Shown piece by piece: positions 8,267 through 15,579 of a DNA stretch of 40,543 bases. Source of the stretch: Massilia sp. Root335 (GTDB taxonomy: Bacteria > Pseudomonadota > Gammaproteobacteria > Burkholderiales > Burkholderiaceae_D); assembly GCF_001425685.1 (NCBI RefSeq), contig NZ_LMCY01000037.1, positions 251,880-292,422 of the forward strand, read 5' to 3'. The first letter of the stretch is position 1. Each line of letters begins with the position of its first letter. The notes under the pieces were generated by a model. It made no database searches and was not told the DNA's origin. It saw only the letters and a list, made by a program, of their open reading frames with translations. Both the position numbers and the translations under genes were made by a program.

Positions 8267-8764
8267 CTAGATCCGGCCGCCGCGTATCGGGGCCGCCGGA
8301 TCGCCGCGCCGTTTTTCGGCCTCGTATCCGAGAGCAAGGAAAATCGCGCCACCGAAAATCAACACGTCGGCGACATTGAACGAATATGGGTTGTTGATCC
8401 CGCAGCAACTCACGTTGATGTAGTCGGCAACCGCACCGTAGACAATGCGGTCGTAGGCATTGCCGAGCGCGCCGCCCGCCACGGCGCCGGACGCCAGTAT
8501 CAAGACCCATCCCGACTTGTTGCGCGCCCATGACATCAGCGCCAGCGAGACGACAATGCTGATCGCAACCAGCAACCAGCGGGCGTCGAAACTGTTCAGG
8601 AAACCGAAATTGACCCCTTTGTTCCAGGCCATTACGAAACTGAGGTAAGGCGGAAAAACGGGGATCGTCTGGACGGATATCAGGTTGAGCCAGTCAACGA
8701 TAATGATCTTTGAAAGACGGTCGAGGCCGAATGCGAGAAACGATGTGATAGCGATCCGGATCAT
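8267..8764 (-). CDS. lspA: Lipoprotein signal peptidase (signal peptidase II), probable accessory copy
   Basis: 165 residues with four hydrophobic segments. The catalytic aspartates fit the family spacing: D114 in VADYI and D133 in FNVADV, 19 apart, with the conserved GNAYDRI at 101-107 and an N-terminal DRLSK. The enzyme cleaves signal peptides of lipoproteins after diacylglyceryl transfer to the lipobox Cys, in the inner membrane. The block MAWNKGVNFGFL reads more like the form I recall from alphaproteobacterial LspA than the usual betaproteobacterial sequence. It is not next to ileS, where proteobacterial lspA usually sits, so it is probably a second copy. The function call is firm; the accessory status is inference. 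Confidence 0.9.
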   Translation of the reverse strand: MIRIAITSFLAFGLDRLSKIIIVDWLNLISVQTIPVFPPYLSFVMAWNKGVNFGFLNSFDARWLLVAISIVVSLALMSWARNKSGWVLILASGAVAGGALGNAYDRIVYGAVADYINVSCCGINNPYSFNVADVLIFGGAIFLALGYEAEKRRGDPAAPIRGGRI

Positions 8765-8948
8765 AAGTTAAAGTAAATAATTCGATTCTCTCGGCGTCGG
8801 TTGACAAGGTCTGCGCGCCCAATTTTAGCAGCATAAACGTGCTCGGAAACCGGCAGGACGCCATGTCCAGCAACCGACTGCTTTTGGCGGAGATCGGCCG
8901 TTGGCCGCCGCCCGGCAGCTTCTCGCCAGGCTGGAAAATCCCCGAAAC

Positions 8949-9440
8949 CTAACCGCGCCGCCTGCTGCGTTTGTTCCAGTACTGGCCCGAATAATCGCCG
9001 CACGATGCAAGGTGTACGCGTCCGCTGCCATCGTTGACGATATCCAGGCATTTGCCCTGGCCCGTGAACTCGTTCCACAACCGCACGCCCTGGCCCGGGC
9101 CCGTCTGATCCATGTGCCATTGCTGGCCCGTCACGTTGGCGCAGGACGCCATGTGCACCTGGCTATTGTTGCCGTCATTGACCACGTCCAGGCACATATC
9201 CTCGCCAGTAAAGCGCGCCCGCAGACGCACAAAGCTGTTGACGGCGTCCGGCACAAGCTCCCACATTTGGCCTGTGTAAGGACCGCAGCGGGCCATGTGC
9301 AACTGATCCCGATTCTCCGCGTTGACGATATCGAGGCAGTTGTCATGTCCGGTAAAGGCCGAATGCAGGCTGAAGCTGGGCGGGTTTGCGCTGGCGCCGT
9401 GGGCAACGGTGGCGAGCAAGAACGGCAGCAGCAGTCGCAT
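8949..9440 (-). CDS. Secreted ricin-type beta-trefoil lectin domain protein
   Basis: 163 residues from the ATG at 9440, which has an AGGAGA ribosome site; a longer in-frame reading to 9620 has no such support. A signal peptide (about 1-18, ending in GASA) precedes three repeats of a ricin B-type fold: CLDIVN, CLDVVN and CLDIVN with cysteines at 35, 83 and 131 (period 48), each followed by HMA/HLA-x-C and a QxW motif (W60, W108, W155). Nothing else is fused, so the whole mature protein is one beta-trefoil that would bind sugars, probably galactosides. Such domains usually ride on glycosidases; a stand-alone one may be a lectin or toxin-like protein. It is monocistronic. Confidence 0.88.
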   Translation of the reverse strand: MRLLLPFLLATVAHGASANPPSFSLHSAFTGHDNCLDIVNAENRDQLHMARCGPYTGQMWELVPDAVNSFVRLRARFTGEDMCLDVVNDGNNSQVHMASCANVTGQQWHMDQTGPGQGVRLWNEFTGQGKCLDIVNDGSGRVHLASCGDYSGQYWNKRSRRRG

Positions 9441-9722
9441 TGTCTTCTCCTTGGATGAACATATCGATGCCGATCGATCGTGCCCGCCATTTTCGCAAAG
9501 ATCGGTCATCGAGTTTGTGTCGGCTGGCCGATAACGTACGGCCGGCCCGTCCCAGTGTACGATGTTGTTGCTCTCTGAGCAAGTAAGAGGTCTTGTGAGG
9601 CGTCTTTGTACGCGTAACAAAACCCTGATTGCATCGAGCCATGGCTTTCTTGTGTACTCAGCTTTGAAACACGCCCATCATCAAATTTACGAGCAACCAT
9701 GCGGATAACCCCGTCGTCCGGA

Positions 9723-10694
9723 TCACCAAGGCCACGGTGTCTTGCGTCCAACGTCGGCATCGCGGGCCACGTCGTAAAGGTATTTGCCCACGACCAAGTC
9801 CTGCAGGGCTAGACCGGTCATATCGAACACCGTAACGTCATCCGCACGGCGGACGAAGGCGAACTTTCCTGTCAGGAGGTCCCCGAGCTCCGTGTGTGGC
9901 ACCAATGGATCCCACTGCGTTTCGCCGAGTTGGGAAGCCTGTTCGCTGTCGTCGACCACCAGCCGGCAACGCTGCAGCAAACCTTGCGGCAGTTCACGTT
10001 TGCCTCGGGTATCGGCGCCGACGCAATTAAAGTGCGTTCCCGGCCGCACCGCCGCAAGGCTGAATAGCGGCCCGCCGCCTGGTGTAGCCGTGATCACGAC
10101 GTCGCTGGCGGCAACGGCCGCGTCGACGTCGACTGCAAGGGTCGGCCGGTGCCCTTCGGCGAAGTGATCTTCGAAGGCTGCATCGGGCTTGCCATCGTGT
10201 GAAACATAGCGAACCGTACGCAAGGACGGCAATGCGCGCAGCGCGGCGGACAGCTGGGCGCGCGCCTGCACGCCGGTACCGAACACACACAAAGTCGCGC
10301 TGTCGGCGCGCGCCAATGTGCGTAAGCCGAGCTCGCCGGCTGCCGCGGTCCGGGCGGTTGTGATGGCATTGCCGTCCATAATGCAGCATGGGCGTCCCGT
10401 CGCCGGATCGAACAGCATGATCGTCGCCTGGTGTGGCTCGCCGCCGAGTTCGCGGTTGCGTGGCCAGAACCCGGCGGCCTTGAAGCCTAGCAACGCACGC
10501 GCAGCGACGTCACCCGACTTGATGCCAAAAATCCCGCCGGTGTTCAGGGCTTCGCGGACGACCGGAAAGACCCGGCCTTGTCGGTCGCTGTGCAACGTGA
10601 AAGCGTCGTGGACAGCGCGGCTGACCATCTCGGTTGTCATGAGGGCTGCGACGGCGTCGCGGTCGAGCAATAGCAGATGGGCGTCGCTGGGCAT
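9723..10694 (-). CDS. Ornithine cyclodeaminase/mu-crystallin family reductase, iminosuccinate reductase candidate
   Basis: 323 residues from the ATG at 10694; the frame extends upstream but without family similarity. Features of the OCD/mu-crystallin family: an N-terminal substrate domain with GIFGIKSGD, K72 and the block MDGNAITTARTAAAG (R115), then a Rossmann fold with FGTGVQARAQ (138-147) for NAD(P). The family includes ornithine cyclodeaminase, ketimine and iminosuccinate reductases (BhcD), alanine dehydrogenase and DauB. It is last in an operon with a hydroxyaspartate-dehydratase-like enzyme, 31 bp after the YbaK gene. That pairing suits reduction of an imino acid made by the dehydratase. 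The family call is certain; the substrate is inference. Confidence 0.9.
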   Translation of the reverse strand: MPSDAHLLLLDRDAVAALMTTEMVSRAVHDAFTLHSDRQGRVFPVVREALNTGGIFGIKSGDVAARALLGFKAAGFWPRNRELGGEPHQATIMLFDPATGRPCCIMDGNAITTARTAAAGELGLRTLARADSATLCVFGTGVQARAQLSAALRALPSLRTVRYVSHDGKPDAAFEDHFAEGHRPTLAVDVDAAVAASDVVITATPGGGPLFSLAAVRPGTHFNCVGADTRGKRELPQGLLQRCRLVVDDSEQASQLGETQWDPLVPHTELGDLLTGKFAFVRRADDVTVFDMTGLALQDLVVGKYLYDVARDADVGRKTPWPW

Positions 10695-10725
10695 GAAATG
10701 TCTTCGGTAACGTGAAAGTGCGTTC

Positions 10726-11244
10726 TCAACGTTGGCGGATATCCGCCAATTGCGGCTGGGCGATTCGCAGAAAATCGTCGGTGGAGAGGACGATCGACGC
10801 ATCCAGGCGGCCGGCGTTGAAGGCGATCTCCCGGTAGCGCGCGAATAGCTCAGGATCCGCTATCAGTTGCAAGTCCGGGTGAAATGAAAACGGCGGGATA
10901 GCGCCCAGCACGCATCCGGTCATCGCGCCGATCTCCTTCGGGCTCATCAGGCTGGCGCGCCTGGCCTGGCAACGTGTTGCAAGAGCAGCCAGGTCGAGCT
11001 GGCGATCCGCAGCCAGTACGGCCAGGACGTACTTCGCCGGCGCACTCGAAACCTGCAACTTGCAGGCCATGGCCTTGGCGCCCTGGCCGAATTCGGTGCC
11101 ACGAATACTGGCGACCTCTTCGGACTTGCCGGCAGCCGGGTGCTCGATGACCCGGTAGCGGGCGCCTTGAGCGTCAAGTAGCTCGACCAGCTTGAGGAAG
11201 GTTGCCGTAGGGCCGACGCCTGGCGGATTCGATGGTTCAGTCAT
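10726..11244 (-). CDS. YbaK/EbsC-type aminoacyl-tRNA deacylase
   Basis: 172 residues matching the YbaK/ProX fold: HPAAGKSEEVASIRGTEF, QGAKAMACKLQV, then AADRQLDLAAL and GCVLGAIPPFSFHPDLQL, the usual substrate-pocket blocks with the conserved Lys. These free-standing editing domains hydrolyse mischarged aminoacyl-tRNAs, for example Ala- or Cys-tRNA(Pro). It lies 26 bp downstream of the HAD gene and 31 bp upstream of the reductase. In an amino-acid degrading operon it could clear tRNA charged with the unusual amino acid being degraded; that link is speculation. No strong ribosome site is visible. Confidence 0.88.
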   Translation of the reverse strand: MTEPSNPPGVGPTATFLKLVELLDAQGARYRVIEHPAAGKSEEVASIRGTEFGQGAKAMACKLQVSSAPAKYVLAVLAADRQLDLAALATRCQARRASLMSPKEIGAMTGCVLGAIPPFSFHPDLQLIADPELFARYREIAFNAGRLDASIVLSTDDFLRIAQPQLADIRQR

Positions 11245-11270
11245 GGGTACGGGGTATGAAACTACAGGGT

Positions 11271-11711
11271 TCAGTCGCTGTCCAGGAGCGTGCAGAGCTC
11301 GTTCTCGAGTTCACGATGGGAGTCGACGGCGCGAAACGCGCCCGTGAATGCGTAGTCGGCCAACAGTTCGCTGCGCAGCACGATACAGCGCAGCCCGGCT
11401 GCACGCGCGGCGGCCAGCCCGCGCGGCGAATCCTCGACGGCGATGCATTCGTCAGGGTCCAGGCGCAGCTTGTCCAGCGCTTGCAGGTAGGCGTCGCGTG
11501 CCGCACGAACCTGTGCGATCCGCGCTTCGTCGTAGCCGCGTCCGCGCAGCACGTGCCACGCGCCGTGGTTGTCGTCGAGGTACCAGGCCAGGTACTGCTC
11601 ACGCGTCAAGGCGACGTCGTGCGGTCCCGGGACGCGGCGGTTGGCCTCGAAAAACAGGCGCTCGGTATCGCACAGCACCCCGTCGTTGTCCCAAAGGATC
11701 GCCTTGATCAT
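11271..11711 (-). pseudogene. HAD-family hydrolase with in-frame internal deletion
   Basis: 146 codons. The start has the HAD motif I WDNDGVLCDTE and the cap region (LTREQYLAWYLDDNHGAWH), and the end has motif IV IAVEDSPRGLAAARAAGL. Full-length relatives are about 220 residues. Here the stretch that should carry motif II (Ser/Thr) and motif III (Lys, before a GKPxPDPY-type run) is missing: RDAYLQAL runs straight into DKLRLDPDECIAVEDS. About 70 residues are lost without breaking the frame, probably by recombination between two similar YLxAL-type stretches. Catalysis is unlikely. The ATG overlaps the TGA of the dehydratase gene (TGATG at 11709-11713), so it is still translated by coupling. It could also be a genuine short variant with a new role. 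Confidence 0.7.
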
Positions 11712-12679
11712 CAGCCCGCCAGGAACCCGCTCAGGCGCGCCAGGTCGATATTGCCGCCGCTGAGGAGGATGCCGATCCGCTTGCCGCGCAGCTGGCCCTT
11801 CATGCGCTGCGCCGCCGCGAAGCCGAGGCAGCCGGTCGGCTCGACCACGATCTTCATACGCTCGGCGAAAAAGCGCATGCACTGCACCAGCTCCTCGTCC
11901 GACGCGGTCAGGATGTCGTCGGCGTCACGCCGGATGATGGGGAAGGTGCAGTGGCCGAGATGCTGGGTCTGGGCGCCATCGGCGATCGTCCTGGGCGCGT
12001 CGATGTGGACGATGGCGCCCGAGCGGAACGATTGCTGGCCATCGTTGCCGGCCTCGGGCTCGACACCAAACACTTTGCACTGCGGCGCCAGGGCGTGGGC
12101 CGCGAGGGCCGATCCGGCCAGCAGACCGCCGCCGCCAAGTGGAGCGAAAAAGGCGTCCAGCGGCCCGACTTCCTCGAACAGCTCTTTGGCCGCAGTACCC
12201 TGGCCGGCGATGACATCCGGGTGGTCATAGGGTGGAATGAGGGTCAGGCCATGCCTGTCCGCCAGATCTCGCCCAATCTTCTCGCGGTCTTCCTGATAGC
12301 GGTCGTAGACGACGACGTTGCCGCCGTAGCCCTTGGTCGCCGCCACCTTCGCCGCCGGCGCATCGTGCGGCATCACGATCGTGGCCGGCATGTCCAGCAG
12401 CCTGGCCGCCAGGGCAATGGCTTGGGCATGGTTACCTGACGAGAAAGCGACAACGCCTGCGCGGCGCTGCACGGGCGTGAACTTCGACAGCGCGTTGTAG
12501 GCGCCACGGAACTTGAATGCCCCCATGCGCTGCATGTTTTCGGCTTTGAAGTAGACCTCGGCGCCGAACGCTTCGTTGACGGTACGCGAAGTCAGGACGG
12601 GGGTGCGGTTGGCGGCGCCGGCAATGCGTCCGGCGGCCTGGACTACGTCATCGTACGTAGGTAAGTCAAGCGTGTTCAT
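11711..12679 (-). CDS. PLP-dependent hydroxyaspartate/threonine dehydratase-like ammonia-lyase
   Basis: 322 residues of fold-type II PLP enzyme. The PLP lysine is K56 in GAFKFRGA, the serine/asparagine loop is FSSGNHAQ (79-86), the phosphate-binding run is PLGGGGLLAG, and the C-terminal LSGGN contacts the PLP ring. The start EVYFKAENMQRMGAFKFRGA resembles serine racemase and threo-3-hydroxyaspartate ammonia-lyase more than biosynthetic threonine deaminase, and no C-terminal regulatory ACT domain is present. Likely reaction: removal of water or ammonia from a beta-hydroxy amino acid, giving an imino acid and then a keto acid. It lies 15 bp after the regulator gene and overlaps the HAD gene by one base. 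Candidates are a BhcB-like, EutB-like or L-threo-hydroxyaspartate dehydratase. Confidence 0.9.
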   Translation of the reverse strand: MNTLDLPTYDDVVQAAGRIAGAANRTPVLTSRTVNEAFGAEVYFKAENMQRMGAFKFRGAYNALSKFTPVQRRAGVVAFSSGNHAQAIALAARLLDMPATIVMPHDAPAAKVAATKGYGGNVVVYDRYQEDREKIGRDLADRHGLTLIPPYDHPDVIAGQGTAAKELFEEVGPLDAFFAPLGGGGLLAGSALAAHALAPQCKVFGVEPEAGNDGQQSFRSGAIVHIDAPRTIADGAQTQHLGHCTFPIIRRDADDILTASDEELVQCMRFFAERMKIVVEPTGCLGFAAAQRMKGQLRGKRIGILLSGGNIDLARLSGFLAG

Positions 12680-12694
12680 CGTGGGTTTCTTCCA

Positions 12695-13336
12695 TTACTT
12701 GATGTCGTTGTAGGCCGTGGCGCGCGAGATGCCAAGGTGCGAGGCGGCGATCTCGATGGCACGCCGGACTTCGAGAAAGCCGCCGACTTTCAGCTCGCGC
12801 ATCAGCGCGCGGCGTTCGCCGGCCTTCAGCAGTTGCGGAGACGACGCCAGGCTCGCGGCATACTGGTCGATCCGCCGGCGGATCGCCTCGGCGTTGGCCG
12901 GATCGAGGGATTCCTGCACCGGCGACGCATCGGTCGCGTTGAATTGCTCGAGCGCATTCTGCATCGAGCGGAACAGCGTCAGGTCCACGTTCATGCACAG
13001 CGCGGCGACATAACGACCCTCCACGTCCTTGATGCCGATCGAGGTGCTTTTGGCAGGCCGGCCGTCCGCGAACTGGTTGGCGTAGTTGGCCAGGATCTGC
13101 GGATAGTTGTTGTCAGCGATGCGTGCCAAACCGAGCTCCGTTGCCGGATCACTGGTTGCGCGGCCGGACAAGTTGTTGTGGATGGCGAGCACGGCGTGTT
13201 TGGGATCGCGCAGGTCATGCACGACGACCTCGCAAAACGGCGCAAACGTCTTGGCCAGGCCCTGCGCGATCTGTTCGAGCTGATCGAGTAACGAGGCTTG
13301 GTGCGCTTCCAGAATATCGGCTGGGATAGTAGACAT
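12695..13336 (-). CDS. YheO/DauR-like transcriptional regulator (PAS-like + HTH)
   Basis: 213 residues. The N-terminal two thirds match the YheO PAS-like domain (FCEVVVHDLRDPKHAVLAIHNN, then STSIGIKDVEGRYVAALCMNVD). The C-terminal third has the matching helix-turn-helix, ending in ASHLGISRATAYNDIK. DauR, a repressor of D-arginine catabolism in Pseudomonas, belongs to this family, and its operon also contains an OCD-family gene. Here the regulator is first in the operon, 15 bp before the dehydratase, so it probably autoregulates and senses the amino-acid substrate. A dyad about 60 bp upstream is a candidate operator. Confidence 0.88.
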   Translation of the reverse strand: MSTIPADILEAHQASLLDQLEQIAQGLAKTFAPFCEVVVHDLRDPKHAVLAIHNNLSGRATSDPATELGLARIADNNYPQILANYANQFADGRPAKSTSIGIKDVEGRYVAALCMNVDLTLFRSMQNALEQFNATDASPVQESLDPANAEAIRRRIDQYAASLASSPQLLKAGERRALMRELKVGGFLEVRRAIEIAASHLGISRATAYNDIK

Positions 13337-13391
13337 TTAAGGGGGATGCGGTGTACTCATGATCCGCTGATTGGCAATGCAAGATATTTTG

Positions 13392-13420
13392 TCTGATCTT
13401 GGACGATTCGTCAAATCAGA
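13392..13420. promoter_or_regulatory. Dyad upstream of the DauR-like operon, candidate operator
   Basis: TCTGAT (13392-13397) and ATCAGA (13415-13420) are inverted arms 17 bp apart. Inside them lies a second pair, GACG and CGTC around ATT (13402-13412), slightly off-centre. The region lies 56-84 bp upstream of the regulator ATG, where an operator is expected. The rest of the 288-bp gap (13337-13624) shows no gene. Confidence 0.35.
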
Positions 13421-13624
13421 TCGACGGATACTGGCATTCGTTCTGGCAACATGCCCGTTGCCCATGCCCCGCCGTCCGACGCGCACCCCTCCAGTGGCGA
13501 CAGTTGGCGGTCCGTTTGCCGGCGCACCGGCATACCCTGGGCGTATCTTCCTCGTGAGCCCGGCTGCAAACATCATGTTCTCGATGACCAGGCGCGGTAC
13601 GTTGAGGGCTTGTGTCAGGCATAC

Positions 13625-14641
13625 CTAGCCCACCTTGACGACGACCTTGCCTTTCGCATGGCCCTGTTCGACGTAGGCAAGGGCCGCGTCGACGGCGTCG
13701 AACGGAAAAACGCGGTCCACGACCGGACGTATCGCACCGGATTCGATGAGGCCGGCGATACGGCGCAGCTGGTCGCCGTTCGGCTTCATGAACAGGAACG
13801 AATAGCCGACGTTGCGTGCCCGCGCTTTTCTCCTGGCGCCAAAGCTCAGCAGATGTGTGGCGAGCGCCACGAACCACGGCAGGCCGGCCTCTTTCGCGAA
13901 GCCGGGGTCCGGGGGGCCGGAAATCGAGACGAGACGGCCGCCGCGTTTCAGCACGCGCAAGGATTTTTCGAGATTTTTCGCGTCCTGGCTATGCAGGACC
14001 ACGTCATAGTCATGCAGCACGTTCTCGAAATCGTCTTTCCGGTAATCGATAACGATATCCGCACCGAGGCTTTTCACGAGGTCGATATTGCCCGCGCTGG
14101 TCGTCGTCGCCACCGTCGCACCGATGTGCCTGGCGAGCTGGATCGCGAACGTGCCGACGCCGCCGGAACCCGCCTGGATGAAGACTTTCTGGCCCTTCTT
14201 GAGGCCGGCCTTGTCGACGAGTGCCTGCCAGGCCGTCAGGCCCACCAGCGGAATCGACGCGGCGTCCTCCATGCCGATGTTGCCGGGTTTGAGCGCAAGA
14301 TCGCGTTCATCGACGGCGATGAATTCGGCGAAGGTGCCGATGGCGCGATCCGCGGCGCGCGCGTACACCTCGTCGCCCGGCCGGAATCCGGTTACCCGGC
14401 TGCCCACCCGAACCACGACGCCGGCCAGGTCATGGCCGAGAATGAACGGGGGCCGGTATGGCAGGATCAGCTTGAATTCGCCGCTCCTGATCTTCGCATC
14501 CAGCGCGTTCACGCCGGCCGCGCGGATGCGCACCAATACCTGGTCGTCGCGCGGCTGGGGTACCGGCATCTCGGCGGGCCGCAGCGCCGCGTCCTTGCCG
14601 TAGCGGTCGATGACGAATGCTTTCATTGTGTCCTGTTCCAT
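13625..14641 (-). CDS. Quinone-oxidoreductase-like NADP-dependent dehydrogenase (MDR superfamily)
   Basis: 338 residues from the ATG at 14641, which has GGAG five bases upstream. An ATG at 14656 overlaps the SDR stop (ATGA) and one at 14626 (MKAFVI) fits the usual family start, so the true start is one of three. The N-terminal GroES-like domain (PPFILGHDLAGVVVRVG) lacks the catalytic zinc ligands, as in zeta-crystallin/QOR. The Rossmann motif is QAGSGGVGTFAIQLA. Members reduce quinones or activated alkenals using NADPH. It is co-transcribed with the SDR gene and divergent from an HxlR regulator, an arrangement recalling quinone-stress regulons. Confidence 0.9.
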   Translation of the reverse strand: MEQDTMKAFVIDRYGKDAALRPAEMPVPQPRDDQVLVRIRAAGVNALDAKIRSGEFKLILPYRPPFILGHDLAGVVVRVGSRVTGFRPGDEVYARAADRAIGTFAEFIAVDERDLALKPGNIGMEDAASIPLVGLTAWQALVDKAGLKKGQKVFIQAGSGGVGTFAIQLARHIGATVATTTSAGNIDLVKSLGADIVIDYRKDDFENVLHDYDVVLHSQDAKNLEKSLRVLKRGGRLVSISGPPDPGFAKEAGLPWFVALATHLLSFGARRKARARNVGYSFLFMKPNGDQLRRIAGLIESGAIRPVVDRVFPFDAVDAALAYVEQGHAKGKVVVKVG

Positions 14642-14652
14642 GGTGACTCCGC

Positions 14653-15471
14653 TCATGCGCCGAGCCTCAGGTCCCTGCGCACGCCCGCGTCCACCATCGG
14701 GGCGGGCGCGAACCTGCGCAGCAGCTGCAGGCGGCCGGCGGCGCCGGGCGTGTAATGGCGTTTCGGTTGGGCCGCCGTGGCCGCCTCCAGCACGGCAGCG
14801 GCGACGACGTCCGGCCCGTCCGCGCCGACGAGCACTTCCTTGACCCGCGTCGCGACGGCCGCGCGGATCTCGCGATACACGTCGAGCGGCGCGTCGGGTT
14901 GCATCAGGTTCGCATCGAACGGTGTGTTGATGTAGGCGGGCTCGACGACCGAGACGCGGATGCCCATGGTGCGCAATTCATGGTCGAGCGATTCCGAATA
15001 GCCCGCGACGGCGTGCTTGGTCGCGGAATACAACGCCATGTACGGCATCGGCAGGAAACCCAGCACGGACCCGATGTTGACGATGCGCCCCCGGCCTTGA
15101 TGCCGCATGTGCGGCACGACGGCGCGGGTCATCCGGACGATGCCGAAGAAGTTGGTATCGAACACCGCGCGCGCCTGGTCGAGCGAGCTCTCCTCCGCCG
15201 CCGCGGGCGCGACGCCGAAACCGGCGTTGTTGACGAGCAGGTCGATGCGCCCTTCCCGGCGTATCACTTCCGCGACCGCGGCGTCCACGGACGCGTCGCT
15301 CGTCACGTCGAGCGCGAGCAGCTCGAACGGCTGGCTGCCGGCCGCCGCGCCGCGCCGGCTGGTGCCGTAGACTGTGTAGCCGGCCTGCGCGAGCCGCCGC
15401 GCGCTCGCTTCACCGATACCGGAAGACGCTCCCGTGACGAGGGCGACGCCCGACGTTTTCTTCATGTTCAT
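14653..15471 (-). CDS. Short-chain dehydrogenase/reductase
   Basis: 272 residues with all classical SDR landmarks: TGASSGIG (13-20) for the cofactor, NNAG (81-84), S135, and YSATK with Y148 and K152 as catalytic residues. GTSRR after the second strand, with arginines there, favours NADP(H). The substrate is unknown. Two start codons are close (MNMKK), at 15471 and 15465. It is first in the pair with the quinone-oxidoreductase-like gene, which overlaps its stop, and is transcribed away from the HxlR gene across a 108-bp AT-rich gap. Confidence 0.92.
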   Translation of the reverse strand: MNMKKTSGVALVTGASSGIGEASARRLAQAGYTVYGTSRRGAAAGSQPFELLALDVTSDASVDAAVAEVIRREGRIDLLVNNAGFGVAPAAAEESSLDQARAVFDTNFFGIVRMTRAVVPHMRHQGRGRIVNIGSVLGFLPMPYMALYSATKHAVAGYSESLDHELRTMGIRVSVVEPAYINTPFDANLMQPDAPLDVYREIRAAVATRVKEVLVGADGPDVVAAAVLEAATAAQPKRHYTPGAAGRLQLLRRFAPAPMVDAGVRRDLRLGA

Positions 15472-15510
15472 CCGAACCTCCGTTTGATGTGCGGCCGCTC
15501 CCGGCCATTT

Positions 15511-15560
15511 ACTATCGATTTAATACTGACTATACTTCTAAAATGAAACCGAGTCACTAT
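15511..15560. promoter_or_regulatory. Shared promoter/operator region between SDR operon and HxlR gene
   Basis: The AT-rich gap between the divergent genes has TGACT (15527-15531) and AGTCA (15552-15556) as inverted arms, and ACTAT occurs three times (15511, 15529, 15556). HxlR proteins bind dyads in such divergent promoters as dimers, so this is the likely operator. The exact site is not certain. Confidence 0.35.
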
Positions 15561-15579
15561 CAAAAGAGAATTAAGTCGA

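Noticed and set aside
9441..9722. Possible upstream extension of the lectin gene or a small gene in this gap
   Set aside because: The extension lacks a ribosome site and precedes a clear signal peptide start; short frames here have no similarity.
9723..13336. Complete beta-hydroxyaspartate cycle or ectoine-degradation cluster
   Set aside because: No aminotransferase, aldolase, DoeA/DoeB or ectoine transporter gene is in the window, so only the two-enzyme part is supported.
13371..13628. 85-codon plus-strand frame between the DauR-like and oxidoreductase genes
   Set aside because: No ribosome site, no family similarity, Pro/Thr/Arg-rich out-of-frame look.
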